The notes: a model not told the origin generated them from the letters alone. 60,203 bases of DNA from Candidatus Mediterraneibacter avicola (GCA_019115385.1 DXDR01000027.1:1-60203), one strand, 5' to 3'; shown: positions 52,167-60,203, counted from the stretch's first letter. Numbers and translations: made by a program.

Positions 52167-53003
52167 CTATACTTCACTGTTTTTAAATTTCATGATCATT
52201 TCATTGGTAAGACTGTCCCTTGAAGGTTCCACCGGGATTTCTTCCCGTTCGAACCATTCCGCCAGAGCCAGTTCCTCCCTGTCCAGAGTAATTTCATCCG
52301 GGCCGTCCAGATCACAGTAGAATCCTGTCAGCAGCGTATCGCTGAAGGACCAGGGCTGACTTTTGTAATACCGGATATTTTTTACCTTCAGCCCGACTTC
52401 CTCCATAACTTCCCGCTTTACCGTCTGTTCCAGCGTCTCGCCGATCTCTGCAAATCCAGCAAGAAGGGCATATTTTTTATATGTTCTCCCGGCATATTTT
52501 GACATCAGTATCCTGCTGCCATCGGTCACTCCTATGATCACTGCGGGACAAATCTTGGGATAGACCATATTTCCGCATTCTCCGCACCGCAGCATTCTCT
52601 CTTTTCTGTCCCGTTCCAGAAGGCGCCCGCAGCGTCCGCAGTACTTATGATCTCTGTACCAAATATACAGCTGATATCCCGTGATTCCTGCAAATGCCTG
52701 ATACTGCGGCTCTGCGCCGCGGAAAATCTCCGTATTTTCCATCGAGAATTCGGACAGCGGCTCCCGGCTGATATTCTCTGCAAGATAATATCTCACCCCG
52801 TCTATTGAAAAAAGATAAATACAATCGTCATAAATATCTTCATTGAGACGTTCCAGCTCGGAAAACCTCGGGAAAGTAATTCCATCCGGCGTCTTTTTCA
52901 CAAGGACAGAATGTTCCTCACAGTACAGTACCAAACTGTTTCCGTCAGGCGCCTGCGGCCGATAGCGGTTATCATACTGATGGGGCTGTATATCCTGAAT
53001 CAT
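52167..53003 (-). CDS. nudC: NAD(+) diphosphatase NudC
   Basis: 278-residue Nudix hydrolase that cleaves NAD(H) and de-caps NAD-capped RNA. An N-terminal domain is followed by a zinc ribbon (CGRCGRLL ... CGECGNMVYP), the Nudix box GFAEIGETLEQTVKREVMEE with VGLKV, and the NudC-specific SQPWSFSDTL. I chose the ATG at 53003 with GGGAG upstream. It lies directly before the hemerythrin gene. Confidence 0.93.
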   Translation of the reverse strand: MIQDIQPHQYDNRYRPQAPDGNSLVLYCEEHSVLVKKTPDGITFPRFSELERLNEDIYDDCIYLFSIDGVRYYLAENISREPLSEFSMENTEIFRGAEPQYQAFAGITGYQLYIWYRDHKYCGRCGRLLERDRKERMLRCGECGNMVYPKICPAVIIGVTDGSRILMSKYAGRTYKKYALLAGFAEIGETLEQTVKREVMEEVGLKVKNIRYYKSQPWSFSDTLLTGFYCDLDGPDEITLDREELALAEWFEREEIPVEPSRDSLTNEMIMKFKNSEV

Positions 53004-53022
53004 AGTCTTTATCTCCCGCGAA

Positions 53023-53055
53023 GCCCGCAGGCAAAGCAACTTGCTGCCTGCGGGC
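53023..53055. repeat. Perfect GC-rich inverted repeat in front of nudC
   Basis: GCCCGCAGGCAA (53023-53034) pairs with TTGCTGCCTGCGGGC (53041-53055) with a 3-nt bulge. It has no T tail. It lies between the LspA-like stop codon and the nudC ribosome site, so it may be an RNA processing or attenuation structure. Confidence 0.6.
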
Positions 53056-53073
53056 CATACTTTTATTACCTGT

Positions 53074-53577
53074 CTATGATACCATATTTTTTCTCATTTT
53101 CCCATTTTTTCTTTTCCCGGAAGGGAAAAGTGCCGTCAGCGTGAGTATTACATTCCCTGCAAGGATAAAAAAATCCGCCAGATTGTATGTAATCGCCGAC
53201 AGTCTTTTGCTGCCGGATTTTACACCGATATAATCTGTCACGCCATCCCTCGCCCACCGGTCGAAAGTATTGCTCCAGGCCCCTGCCAGCAAAAGTGCAA
53301 ATCCCTTTTTTCTGAAAAAATATCCCTTCCGAAACAAAGTGACTGTCTGAGCCGCCGTCAGGGCAAGCGCGGCGGAGACAGAACATATCTTCACGGCCTT
53401 GGGGTTCTCCTGCAGGAGGTTCATGCACATTCCCCTGTTTTTAACATTACGCAGTACGACCCGTTCCGTAAGATGCTTTTCTTCCCCTGGCTTTATATTC
53501 TGTTCCACATATGATTTCAAACTCTGATCTAAAACAGCCAGAGCCGCGCTCTCTCCGATAAACCACCATTTTTTCAT
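53074..53577 (-). CDS. Signal peptidase II (LspA)-like membrane protein
   Basis: 167 residues with four hydrophobic segments. LspA landmarks are recognisable but diverged: LDQSLKSYVEQN (usual DxxxK), NVKNRGMCMNL (usual NxGxAF), AGAWSNTFDRWARDGVTDYI (usual GNLxDR with catalytic Asp) and TYNLADFFILAG (usual FNxADxxI with second catalytic Asp). Both catalytic aspartates appear retained. It lies between a zinc-ribbon protein gene and nudC rather than in a usual lspA-rluD context, so it may be a paralog with a special substrate. Confidence 0.8.
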   Translation of the reverse strand: MKKWWFIGESAALAVLDQSLKSYVEQNIKPGEEKHLTERVVLRNVKNRGMCMNLLQENPKAVKICSVSAALALTAAQTVTLFRKGYFFRKKGFALLLAGAWSNTFDRWARDGVTDYIGVKSGSKRLSAITYNLADFFILAGNVILTLTALFPSGKRKNGKMRKNMVS

Positions 53578-53602
53578 TTTATACCGCCCTGCAAGACTAT
53601 TT

Positions 53603-54271
53603 TTATTCTTTTAATTTGTCCACCGCCTTTTCTGCGGCCTTCTCTGCCTTTTCTGCAGCTTTTTCTGCAATATCGTCTACTTTTCCCGCTGCTTTCTCCG
53701 CCATCTCGGATGTCTTTTTCGCTGCTTTTTCTGCTATCTCGGAGGCTTTTTTCACAGCTTTCCCTGCTTTCTCCGCTACATTTTTTGCTGCATCCGCAGC
53801 CTTCTCCTTCATCTCATCGGAAATCACGCCGTCACCTTCTTTGCTCTCTTTTTCTTCCCCGGCTTCGTCGCATACTTCTCCTTCAAAGACTTCCTCCGCC
53901 TCATCATCTTTCTCAGCTTTTGCGCCGCAGTATGGACAGAAAGACATATCCTTCGCCACCATTCTCCCACAGGAGCTGCATTCGAATGCTCCCTTGAGTT
54001 CCGCTATTTTTTTATTATAGCCATTCATAGATGCCTCCCGGCTGCTTACAGACTCGCACAGGGATTCCGCCTCTTCGTCCACTTTCCCGCCTTCTTTATA
54101 GCGGTCGTAAACCATCCGCCCGATTTCCATCAGATCCACTGCATTTTCCCTTGCAAGCCTGCGCACTTTGCTTTTCAGCCTCTGTATTTCAATGGCTTCG
54201 CCCGCTTTATTTGTCACTGTCTCCGCCGTCTCGCCAAGGCGTTTTCCCAAATCTTCAAAAAAATCTTTCAT
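53603..54271 (-). CDS. Zinc-ribbon protein with Ala/Lys-rich LEA-like repeat tail
   Basis: 222 residues. An N-terminal helical region (MKDFFEDLGKRLGETAETVT) leads to a zinc ribbon (CSSCGRMVAKDMSFCPYCG). An acidic linker follows. From about residue 145 the C-terminus consists of imperfect 7- to 11-residue Ala/Lys/Glu repeats (AEKAGKAVKKASEIAEKAAK, SEMAEKAAGKVDDIAEKAAE) as in LEA-like or YtxH-like amphipathic proteins. There is no membrane segment. I chose the ATG at 54271 (GGGAGAAGG upstream). The function is unknown. A stress-protective or scaffold role is inference. Confidence 0.8.
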   Translation of the reverse strand: MKDFFEDLGKRLGETAETVTNKAGEAIEIQRLKSKVRRLARENAVDLMEIGRMVYDRYKEGGKVDEEAESLCESVSSREASMNGYNKKIAELKGAFECSSCGRMVAKDMSFCPYCGAKAEKDDEAEEVFEGEVCDEAGEEKESKEGDGVISDEMKEKAADAAKNVAEKAGKAVKKASEIAEKAAKKTSEMAEKAAGKVDDIAEKAAEKAEKAAEKAVDKLKE

Positions 54272-54341
54272 TTTCCTTCTCCCTTCTTCTCCTTTTGTTA
54301 AGGAAATGTATCTGTAAGAAATTCTGCGCTTCATATATCTT

Positions 54342-54369
54342 ATTATACCCGATTATGTGCCAACTTCAA
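54342..54369 (-). promoter_or_regulatory. Promoter of the zinc-ribbon/LEA-like gene
   Basis: TTGAAG (54364-54369), 16-bp spacer, consensus TATAAT (54342-54347) on the minus strand. Confidence 0.65.
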
Positions 54370-54398
54370 CAAAATCCATTTTATTTCACATTTTTCAT

Positions 54399-54528
54399 GT
54401 AACAGTCCAGCCATCCGTCTCCTGATGTGCAGATGTGCTGAGCGCCAGCTTATGAGGAAAACGGCGGCGTCAGCCGCAGTACGCACGCAGTGCGGTTTTC
54501 CGAATAGCGTGGGCTGAACTGTTACTTT
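54399..54528. repeat. Dispersed repeat, long copy with inverted ends
   Basis: A 127-bp unit bounded by GTAACAGTCCAGCC (54399-54412) and GGCTGAACTGTTAC (54512-54525), inverted with one mismatch. Its right 65 bp match 23483-23546. It sits in the gap between the zinc-ribbon/LEA-like promoter and the S8 protease and contains no ORF, so it is MITE-like. Confidence 0.75.
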
Positions 54529-54622
54529 TTTACTCTCTCTGCAGGGGCATACACGGCTCCGCCTCCCCGCTCATAAATCCGATCGCCGGTTCATATACTT
54601 ATGAAAAACGAAGAGGTAAAAC

Positions 54623-56329
54623 ATGACAGATCTTGAAACATGCCGCCGGCATATTCTATCGGAGGATTACCGGGATTTTATCGGCAATCATGTGCGGACG
54701 CCGTTCTTTGAAAGTATTATGCGGGACGGACAGTGTGAACAGGACGCCGGGTTTGATTATAAATGTTTCTATCTGCCTTCCGAGCTCACCGGTCCTATCA
54801 GCCTTTCCAGATTCTCCTATAATTCCATTCCGAAATGTTTTACTCCTACCAGTCTGGAAACCCTGAACCAGGCCGGCATTCTTCCGGTGCAGAACTACCC
54901 GACTCTTCAGCTTAAGGGAAGAGGAGTTCTGATTGGTTTTCTGGACAGCGGGATCGACTACACAAATGAAGTCTTCCGCAATATCGACGGCTCCACACGG
55001 ATTGCAGCCATCTGGGATCAGACGGTTCAGAGCGGAACGCCCCCGGAGGGTTTTGCCTATGGTTCAGAATTTACAAAAATGCAGATCAACGAAGCGCTTG
55101 AACAGGAAAATCCCCTTGCCCTGGTTCCCTCTTCAGATGACACCGGGCATGGGACATACACTGCCAGCCTGGCTGCCGGGTCAGGAAATCCCCAGGAACA
55201 GTTTCTGGGCGCAGCTCCCGAAGCTTCTATCGCAGTAGTCAAGCTGAAACAGGCAAAGCAGTATCTCAAAGATTACTATTTTATCCCGGAAGACGCTGTC
55301 TGCTACCAGGAGACCGACCTGATGCTGGGACTGAAATATTTAAACGATCTGGCAGATTCCCTCTCTCTTCCCCTTGTTGTCTGCATTACAGTCGGCTCGA
55401 GTATGGGCGGGCATATAGGTACTCTTCCTCTCTCCTATCTGATCGAGGGCTACAGCTCCAAAGCAAATCATATTACTGTGATCGGAGTCGGAAACGAAGC
55501 GGATAAGAGACACCACTATTTCAATACAATAGCCGATATATCAGATAATAAAAGTGTAGAAATCCGGGTTGGAGAAAATGTATCCGGCTTCTCTCTGGAA
55601 CTGTGGACCGACATTCCGAATATCCTGTCCATCTCAATCCTGTCTCCATCCGGCGAAAATACGTCGCGGATCCCTTTCCGGGTAGGGGCCAGCGCAGAAG
55701 TGGACTTTCTTTTTGAGCGCACAAAAGTCTCCATAGATTACCGTCTTCTGGTAGAAAAGTCTACCTCAGAGCTGGTTTTTTTCCGTTTCGACGCACCTGC
55801 CCCCGGCATCTGGAAAATTGTGATCGAACCTCTGACCCTTGCGGACGGCGAATTTCATATGTGGCTTCCCGTCACCGAATTTCTCAGCGGCGAGGTATAT
55901 TTTCTGGAGCCGGATCCCTACTATACCCTTACGAATCCCGCCACCACAGACAGCCCCATTGTGGTCTCCTACTATAACGGAAATACCGACGCTGTATCCC
56001 AGTCATCCGGCCGTGGGTACACACGCTCACAGCGGATCAACCCGGATATCACGGCGCCCGGAGTCGATGTGCCGGGTGCCCTTCCGGGAGGCCGGTTCGC
56101 CGCCAGGACCGGAGCCAGCGCCGCTGCCGCCGTAACTGCCGGGGCAGTTGCCCTCATGCTGGAGTGGCTTCTCTACTATGAAAACGTCCCCGGCATCGAC
56201 ACCTACCAGGTCAAAAGCCTGCTGATCCTGGGCACGGTACGCCCAAGGACAATGGAATACCCAAATCGGGAATGGGGCTACGGCCAGCTCAATCTGTACA
56301 ATACATTTGAAACCATACGGCAGCTATGA
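54623..56329 (+). CDS. S8 family serine protease (Csp-like subtilase)
   Basis: 568-residue subtilisin-type protease without a signal peptide. The triad is D108 (FLDSGIDY), H176 (TGHGTYTAS) and S499 (RTGASAAAAV). The oxyanion Asn is N291 (GVGNEAD). About 190 residues between the Asn and Ser form a beta-rich inserted domain (VEIRVGENVSGFSLELW ...), as in clostridial Csp germination proteases and their relatives. The usual GTSxA is GASAA here. An N-terminal segment of about 95 residues may be a prodomain. AGAGG precedes the ATG. A housekeeping or germination role is not decided by the sequence. Confidence 0.9.
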   Translation: MTDLETCRRHILSEDYRDFIGNHVRTPFFESIMRDGQCEQDAGFDYKCFYLPSELTGPISLSRFSYNSIPKCFTPTSLETLNQAGILPVQNYPTLQLKGRGVLIGFLDSGIDYTNEVFRNIDGSTRIAAIWDQTVQSGTPPEGFAYGSEFTKMQINEALEQENPLALVPSSDDTGHGTYTASLAAGSGNPQEQFLGAAPEASIAVVKLKQAKQYLKDYYFIPEDAVCYQETDLMLGLKYLNDLADSLSLPLVVCITVGSSMGGHIGTLPLSYLIEGYSSKANHITVIGVGNEADKRHHYFNTIADISDNKSVEIRVGENVSGFSLELWTDIPNILSISILSPSGENTSRIPFRVGASAEVDFLFERTKVSIDYRLLVEKSTSELVFFRFDAPAPGIWKIVIEPLTLADGEFHMWLPVTEFLSGEVYFLEPDPYYTLTNPATTDSPIVVSYYNGNTDAVSQSSGRGYTRSQRINPDITAPGVDVPGALPGGRFAARTGASAAAAVTAGAVALMLEWLLYYENVPGIDTYQVKSLLILGTVRPRTMEYPNREWGYGQLNLYNTFETIRQL

Positions 56330-56354
56330 ACCGGACTTTGGCTCCTCGCCAGGA

Positions 56355-56394
56355 CAAAAAAGGGATACTGCAGTTTAAGCAGCATCCCTTTTCG
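56355..56394. terminator. Bidirectional terminator between S8 protease and clpX-like gene
   Basis: AAAAAAGGGATACTGC pairs with GCAGCATCCCTTTT across a short loop, with A or T runs on both sides. It lies between convergent stop codons at 56329 and 56398. Confidence 0.85.
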
Positions 56395-56397
56395 CCT

Positions 56398-57864
56398 TTA
56401 TCCAAGCTGCGGAACCGCCTGACCTCTCAGCCGGATCACTGGTCCCCCGGTCCCTTCTATGTACGCCCTTGTAATAGTAACCTCGCCTATGCTGTCGTCC
56501 TTGGGTATCTCATACATAATATCCAGCATAAATTCCTCAATGATCGCACGGAGAGCCCGGGCTCCTGTATCTTTTTCCATCGCCTTTTCCGCGATCGCCT
56601 CCAGTGCATCGTCATCAAACTCCAGCCGCACCTCATCCAGGGCGAGCAGCTTCTGGTACTGCTTGAGGATCGCGTTTTTCGGCTCCTTCAGGATCTTAAC
56701 AAGCATGTCCTTGTCCAGACCTTTCAAGGTAAAGATAATAGGAAGGCGGCCCAGGAACTCCGGTATCATTCCGAATTTTCTCAGATCTTCCACCGTCACC
56801 TTTGACAGAAGTTCCCTGTCATGGTCAAATTTGTCTTTCAGTTCTGCGTTGAATCCCATAGAAGTCTTCTTCTGCAGGCGCTCCCTTATAATATCTTCCA
56901 GATCTGGAAATGCACCGCCGCAGATAAAGAGAATATTCTTTGTGTTTACCGTTGTAAGCGGGACCATGGCATTCTTGCTGTTGGCTCCCACCGGCACTTC
57001 TACCTCGCTTCCTTCAAGGAGTTTTAACATTCCCTGCTGGACAGACTCGCCGCTGACATCCCTCTGGTTTGTGTTGTGTTTCTTGGCGATCTTATCGATC
57101 TCATCTATAAAGATGATCCCCTGCTCGGCGCGCTCCACATCATTGTCCGCAGCTGCCAGAAGTTTGGAAACCACGCTCTCGATATCATCGCCGATGTAGC
57201 CGGCCTCAGTCAGGGAAGTTGCATCCGTGATCGCAAGCGGAACATCCAGCAGTCTTGCCAGCGTCTTTACGAGATAGGTCTTTCCGCATCCGGTAGGCCC
57301 GATCATCAGCATGTTAGACTTTTCAATCTCTATATCGTCCATCGTGTCTGTCGCAACACGTTTATAATGGTTGTAGACGGCGACGGACATAGCCTTCTTG
57401 GCATATTCCTGTCCCACCACATACTCATCCAGCCGGGCCTTGATCTTGTGAGGCGCCGGAATATTTTTCACATCAAGCTGGTGAAATTCCCTGGGCTTTT
57501 CTTTTTTCTTCTTGATCTTCTGCTGCTTCGGCTGCATATTCTCCAGATCAGACATATTCAAAAACTGCACGCCGGGCATGTTCATCAGACGATTCAGATC
57601 CACAGCGCCGCTCGTCATGGCGTCAAAACTTTTCTGCATACAGTCCGAACACACAGTGATATTATTCGGCAGGTCGATCATCTTTCCGGCCACGCTCTCC
57701 GGCCGGTGGCAGATAAAACATATTTTTTCATATCCGCCGTCGTCCTCTTCTTTTTTTCCCTCCCCGGCGGCGGTAAGCTCCCGGCTTTCTTCTTTCCCGG
57801 GCTCCCCGTCTCCGTGCTCCTTTTTCTCTTCTTCGTCCAATATAATGAAATCGTTATCTGACAT
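56398..57864 (-). CDS. clpX: Divergent ClpX-type AAA+ unfoldase
   Basis: 488 residues. An acidic N-terminal extension (1-45) leads to a zinc-binding domain (C49, C52, C72, C75). The AAA+ domain has Walker A GPTGCGKT (189-196), pore loop GYIG (222-225), Walker B IIFIDEID and a sensor-2 GARALR. The ClpP-docking loop reads SMGF where ClpX has IGF. The RKH pore loop is replaced by GANSKNAM. A Lys-rich linker (KIKKKKEKPR) is unusual. It probably unfolds substrates, possibly for ClpP, with altered substrate choice. No clpP is adjacent, and a canonical clpX may exist elsewhere. Confidence 0.9.
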   Translation of the reverse strand: MSDNDFIILDEEEKKEHGDGEPGKEESRELTAAGEGKKEEDDGGYEKICFICHRPESVAGKMIDLPNNITVCSDCMQKSFDAMTSGAVDLNRLMNMPGVQFLNMSDLENMQPKQQKIKKKKEKPREFHQLDVKNIPAPHKIKARLDEYVVGQEYAKKAMSVAVYNHYKRVATDTMDDIEIEKSNMLMIGPTGCGKTYLVKTLARLLDVPLAITDATSLTEAGYIGDDIESVVSKLLAAADNDVERAEQGIIFIDEIDKIAKKHNTNQRDVSGESVQQGMLKLLEGSEVEVPVGANSKNAMVPLTTVNTKNILFICGGAFPDLEDIIRERLQKKTSMGFNAELKDKFDHDRELLSKVTVEDLRKFGMIPEFLGRLPIIFTLKGLDKDMLVKILKEPKNAILKQYQKLLALDEVRLEFDDDALEAIAEKAMEKDTGARALRAIIEEFMLDIMYEIPKDDSIGEVTITRAYIEGTGGPVIRLRGQAVPQLG

Positions 57865-57924
57865 ACATAATCCCTTCTTTAGCTGTTGATTGCACTCTGC
57901 GGCGCTGTCCGCAGGTCTGTCCAT

Positions 57925-57953
57925 ATTATAGTATACTTACCCGCATTATACAA
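57925..57953 (-). promoter_or_regulatory. Promoter of the clpX-like gene
   Basis: TTGTAT (57948-57953), 17-bp spacer, consensus TATAAT (57925-57930) on the minus strand. The leader contains a 6-bp hairpin CTGCGG/CCGCAG (57897-57914). Confidence 0.7.
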
Positions 57954-58029
57954 ATGAACTTTTTCTAAAGCCGTTCCCCAACGGATACCACTGTTTTCCG
58001 CCACAGCGGCAGACAGCGCTCCTTTTGGT

Positions 58030-58710
58030 TCACTGGATCTCCTGCAGCCGAAGTCCTGCCGTATCCGTCACCGGCATGGAAAACACCACTGACCTTGCCC
58101 TGCTCTCAAGCCCGGCCTTTTCCATGATCGATTTCATGATCTTGTTTTTATCTCCCGTCTTCGCTACAATAAATATCATCTCTTTTTCATCGGCAATGGA
58201 AACGCCCAGAAATTTTTCTGCCTTTTCCAGCCCCGTCCCTTTTGCATGGATCACAGTTCCGCCGCCCGCGCCCTGAGCCCGGGCCGCGTCCATTACCTCG
58301 TCGCTGTGTCCCTGGTTGGCTATTACAACAATCAGCTCATACTTTGTATCTTTCATGGCGCTCTCCTTTTCTATTTGGAATTCCTGTCCGTCTGTAAAAA
58401 ACTCCAGGACTTTCCTGCCTCCCACACTGGACAACGGAATCAAAAATGCGATTCCTCTTCCCGGAACGTCGATCTGAACCTGTTCCTCCAGTCCTCTTTT
58501 TACCTGTTTCCATGTATTGTCTGTCACCACAGACATCATAACGATCTTTTCCGTCGCTTCAAGCCCGAAATAGTCCAGCATCTCACTGGTCGCCGTCCCC
58601 CTCGCCAGAGTACATAATACCCCGGACAATCCGTTCTGGTCATAAAATGTCTGCATTTTCCGGCCTGTCAGACGTTTTGTTATTGTTGTCATCAAATATA
58701 TTTCACTCAT
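58030..58710 (-). CDS. Tandem PII-like (GlnB-fold) signalling protein
   Basis: 226 residues made of two PII-like ferredoxin-fold units. Residues about 1-110 have YLMTTITKRLTGRKMQTFYD and VDVPGRGIAFLIPL-type strands. Residues about 120-226 have YELIVVIANQGHSDEVMDAA, GAGGGTVIHAKGTGLEK and EKEMIFIVAKTGDKNKIMKS. The GAGGGTxxHAKG stretch resembles the ligand-binding turn of PII-like proteins. The DUF1538 membrane gene ends 13 bp upstream, so the two are co-transcribed and the PII-like protein probably controls that carrier. The ligand is unknown. Confidence 0.85.
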   Translation of the reverse strand: MSEIYLMTTITKRLTGRKMQTFYDQNGLSGVLCTLARGTATSEMLDYFGLEATEKIVMMSVVTDNTWKQVKRGLEEQVQIDVPGRGIAFLIPLSSVGGRKVLEFFTDGQEFQIEKESAMKDTKYELIVVIANQGHSDEVMDAARAQGAGGGTVIHAKGTGLEKAEKFLGVSIADEKEMIFIVAKTGDKNKIMKSIMEKAGLESRARSVVFSMPVTDTAGLRLQEIQ

Positions 58711-58723
58711 ATGTCCGTCCCTC

Positions 58724-60203
58724 TTACAGCTCTATGATATCGTCATCCGGAAGCCTTGCAAAAGCCGCTGCAGCCTTCCGCGCTTCTTTCTTCTCCAGAT
58801 GTCTGGAATTCAGCTGATATACCAGACCAAGCACCTGTATCGTGATCAGGGGAGTCATAGCGACCATGGCGACGACTCCAAACGCATCTGTTACAATATT
58901 TCCGCCTACACCCTGGCAGGCCCCCATAGCAAAGGGGAGCAGAAATGTGGCCGTCATCGGTCCCGACGCCACGCCTCCCGAGTCAAAGGCAATGGCTGTA
59001 AAAATCTTCGGCACAAAAAATGAAAGCGCAAGGGCGGTTATATAGCCCGGTATGAGAAACCAGAATATGGAAATCCCGGTCAGCACCCTTATCATGGCAA
59101 GTCCCAGCGAGACCGCCACTCCCGCCGAAAGACTCAGGCTCATGGCGCCGGATGAGACCGCACCGGAAGTAATGTCTTCTACCTGTTTTGTCAGGACAAA
59201 AACCGCCGGCTCAGCCCGCACGATGAAATAACCGATCAGCATACCGACAGGCACGATCACCCATTTATATGGATTGTCCACCATGACCTGGCCCAGATAA
59301 TTTCCGGCCGGCATAAAGCCCACGTTCACACCAGTCAGGAAAAGGACCAGCCCCACATAGGTATAGACCATTCCGATTCCGATCTTTATGAGCATCCTTT
59401 TCTGCATTCTCCGGAAAACGAGCTGGAAAATAGCGAAAAACAAAATAATGGGAAAAAGGGACACCGCCATCTCCTTCAAATACTCTGGAAATCCCTCTGC
59501 AAAAATACCCCACAGTTCAACCGAGTCGCCAATCTCCGGGATAGCGTCCGACACATATTCCGTGCTTTCCGGGTGGTAGATCAGCCCCAGCACAAGCACA
59601 GAGAGGATCGGCCCCACCGAGCAGAGTGCGACCAGGCCGAAACTGTCGTCCTCCGCCCGTTCATCACTTCGGATGGCGGAAATACCGATGCCGAGAGCCA
59701 TGATAAATGGCACAGTCATTGGCCCGGTGGTCACGCCTCCCGAATCAAATGCCACTGCCGTAAAACTGTCCGGCACAAAAAATGCCAGGGTGAATACAAC
59801 GGCGTAAAGCGCGATCAGCATATAACTCAAAGTAATATTAAACAGCATCCTCAAAAGCGCCGCAACAAGAAATATCCCCACGCCGAAAGCGACGGACAGC
59901 ACCAGCACCATATTCGGCACCGACGGCACCTGCTCCGCCAGAACCTGCAGATCCGGCTCTGATATGGTCACGATAAACCCCAGCACAAAACTCAGAAGCA
60001 CCATCAGCCAGAGTTTTCTGGTCTGCGTCATACAAGTTCCTACATTTTCTCCTATAGGGGTCATGGATGTCTCTACCCCCAGAGTAAAAAACATCATCCC
60101 CACGATCAGCAGCACCGCGCCCAGGAGGAACGCCAGGAGGATGCCCGGCTCGATCGGCGCAACTGTAAAACACAGTACGAGTACGATCCCGATCACCGGC
60201 AGC
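58724..60203 (-). CDS. DUF1538 family membrane protein, 5' end outside window
   Basis: At least 490 residues, with the frame open to the window edge. The GTG at 60196 is probably internal, because the residues before it (LPV) continue a hydrophobic helix typical of the family. About 12 transmembrane segments are arranged as two homologous halves, each with the motif FDSGGVxxGPMT (AVAFDSGGVTTGPMTVPF and AIAFDSGGVASGPMTATF). The inverted-repeat style suggests a transporter. The downstream tandem PII-like gene implies regulation by a small molecule. The substrate is unknown. Confidence 0.88.
   Translation of the reverse strand, partial: LPVIGIVLVLCFTVAPIEPGILLAFLLGAVLLIVGMMFFTLGVETSMTPIGENVGTCMTQTRKLWLMVLLSFVLGFIVTISEPDLQVLAEQVPSVPNMVLVLSVAFGVGIFLVAALLRMLFNITLSYMLIALYAVVFTLAFFVPDSFTAVAFDSGGVTTGPMTVPFIMALGIGISAIRSDERAEDDSFGLVALCSVGPILSVLVLGLIYHPESTEYVSDAIPEIGDSVELWGIFAEGFPEYLKEMAVSLFPIILFFAIFQLVFRRMQKRMLIKIGIGMVYTYVGLVLFLTGVNVGFMPAGNYLGQVMVDNPYKWVIVPVGMLIGYFIVRAEPAVFVLTKQVEDITSGAVSSGAMSLSLSAGVAVSLGLAMIRVLTGISIFWFLIPGYITALALSFFVPKIFTAIAFDSGGVASGPMTATFLLPFAMGACQGVGGNIVTDAFGVVAMVAMTPLITIQVLGLVYQLNSRHLEKKEARKAAAAFARLPDDDIIEL

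Overview
The window reads as chromosomal DNA of an anaerobic, low-to-mid GC Firmicute, most likely a Lachnospiraceae-type Clostridium relative. The evidence is indirect: pyruvate phosphate dikinase, [FeFe]-hydrogenase maturases HydE and HydG, a class III (oxygen-sensitive) ribonucleotide reductase, SleB-type cell wall hydrolases, strong AGGAGG ribosome binding sites and many TTGACA-17-TATAAT promoters. No rRNA, tRNA, CRISPR array or prophage was seen. Most genes in 1-18 kb and 21-34 kb are on the minus strand.

Layout. 1-7.3 kb: ppdK (cut by the window edge), an M18 aminopeptidase, a REP-associated tyrosine transposase element with 79-bp structured inverted ends, glyQS, recO and yqzL. 7.5-10.2 kb: accessory genes between yqzL and era, namely a helical HTH-like protein facing a VWA protein, a HAD phosphatase and a small Cys protein. 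10.4-18.3 kb: a possible small RNA, era, an M16C peptidase, two bacterial PH-domain membrane proteins under a palindromic operator, and enolase. 18.4-26.7 kb: YitT, topoisomerase III, a SleB-like hydrolase, RibU behind an FMN riboswitch, a DUF5685/DnaJ/membrane operon, and BioY behind a BirA-like site.

26.7-34.9 kb: a deoxynucleotide module (NrdR boxes, NrdD with a fused redoxin domain, an adjacent thioredoxin reductase, and NrdG upstream), then proC, acylphosphatase, an SPFH/NfeD pair and a zinc-ribbon surface protein. 35.1-38.0 kb: the hydrogenase maturation operon (TM1266-type regulator, hydE, hydG). 38-45.7 kb: an XRE regulator with mirrored operators, a YesM/YesN-type two-component system, a PAP2 protein, a lipid kinase with a TetR regulator, and an SfsA-MutY fusion. 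45.8-60.2 kb: an amino-acid ABC transporter with a circularly permuted binding protein, UppP, a Cof phosphatase, a second SleB-like hydrolase, hemerythrin, NudC, an LspA-like protein, a zinc-ribbon/LEA-like protein, an S8 protease, a divergent ClpX, and a tandem PII-like protein next to a DUF1538 membrane protein (cut by the window edge).

Beyond the genes, the window holds several short structured repeats. One is a hairpin pair at 41.3 and 51.6 kb whose stems differ by compensating changes. A second element with GTAACAG-type ends occurs at 23.5 and 54.4 kb. A third is a GGGGTC..GACCCC palindrome sitting just before ribosome binding sites at 11.6 and 31.0 kb. These, the RAYT element, the VWA/HTH module, the protein fusions and the permuted binding protein are the most unusual items.
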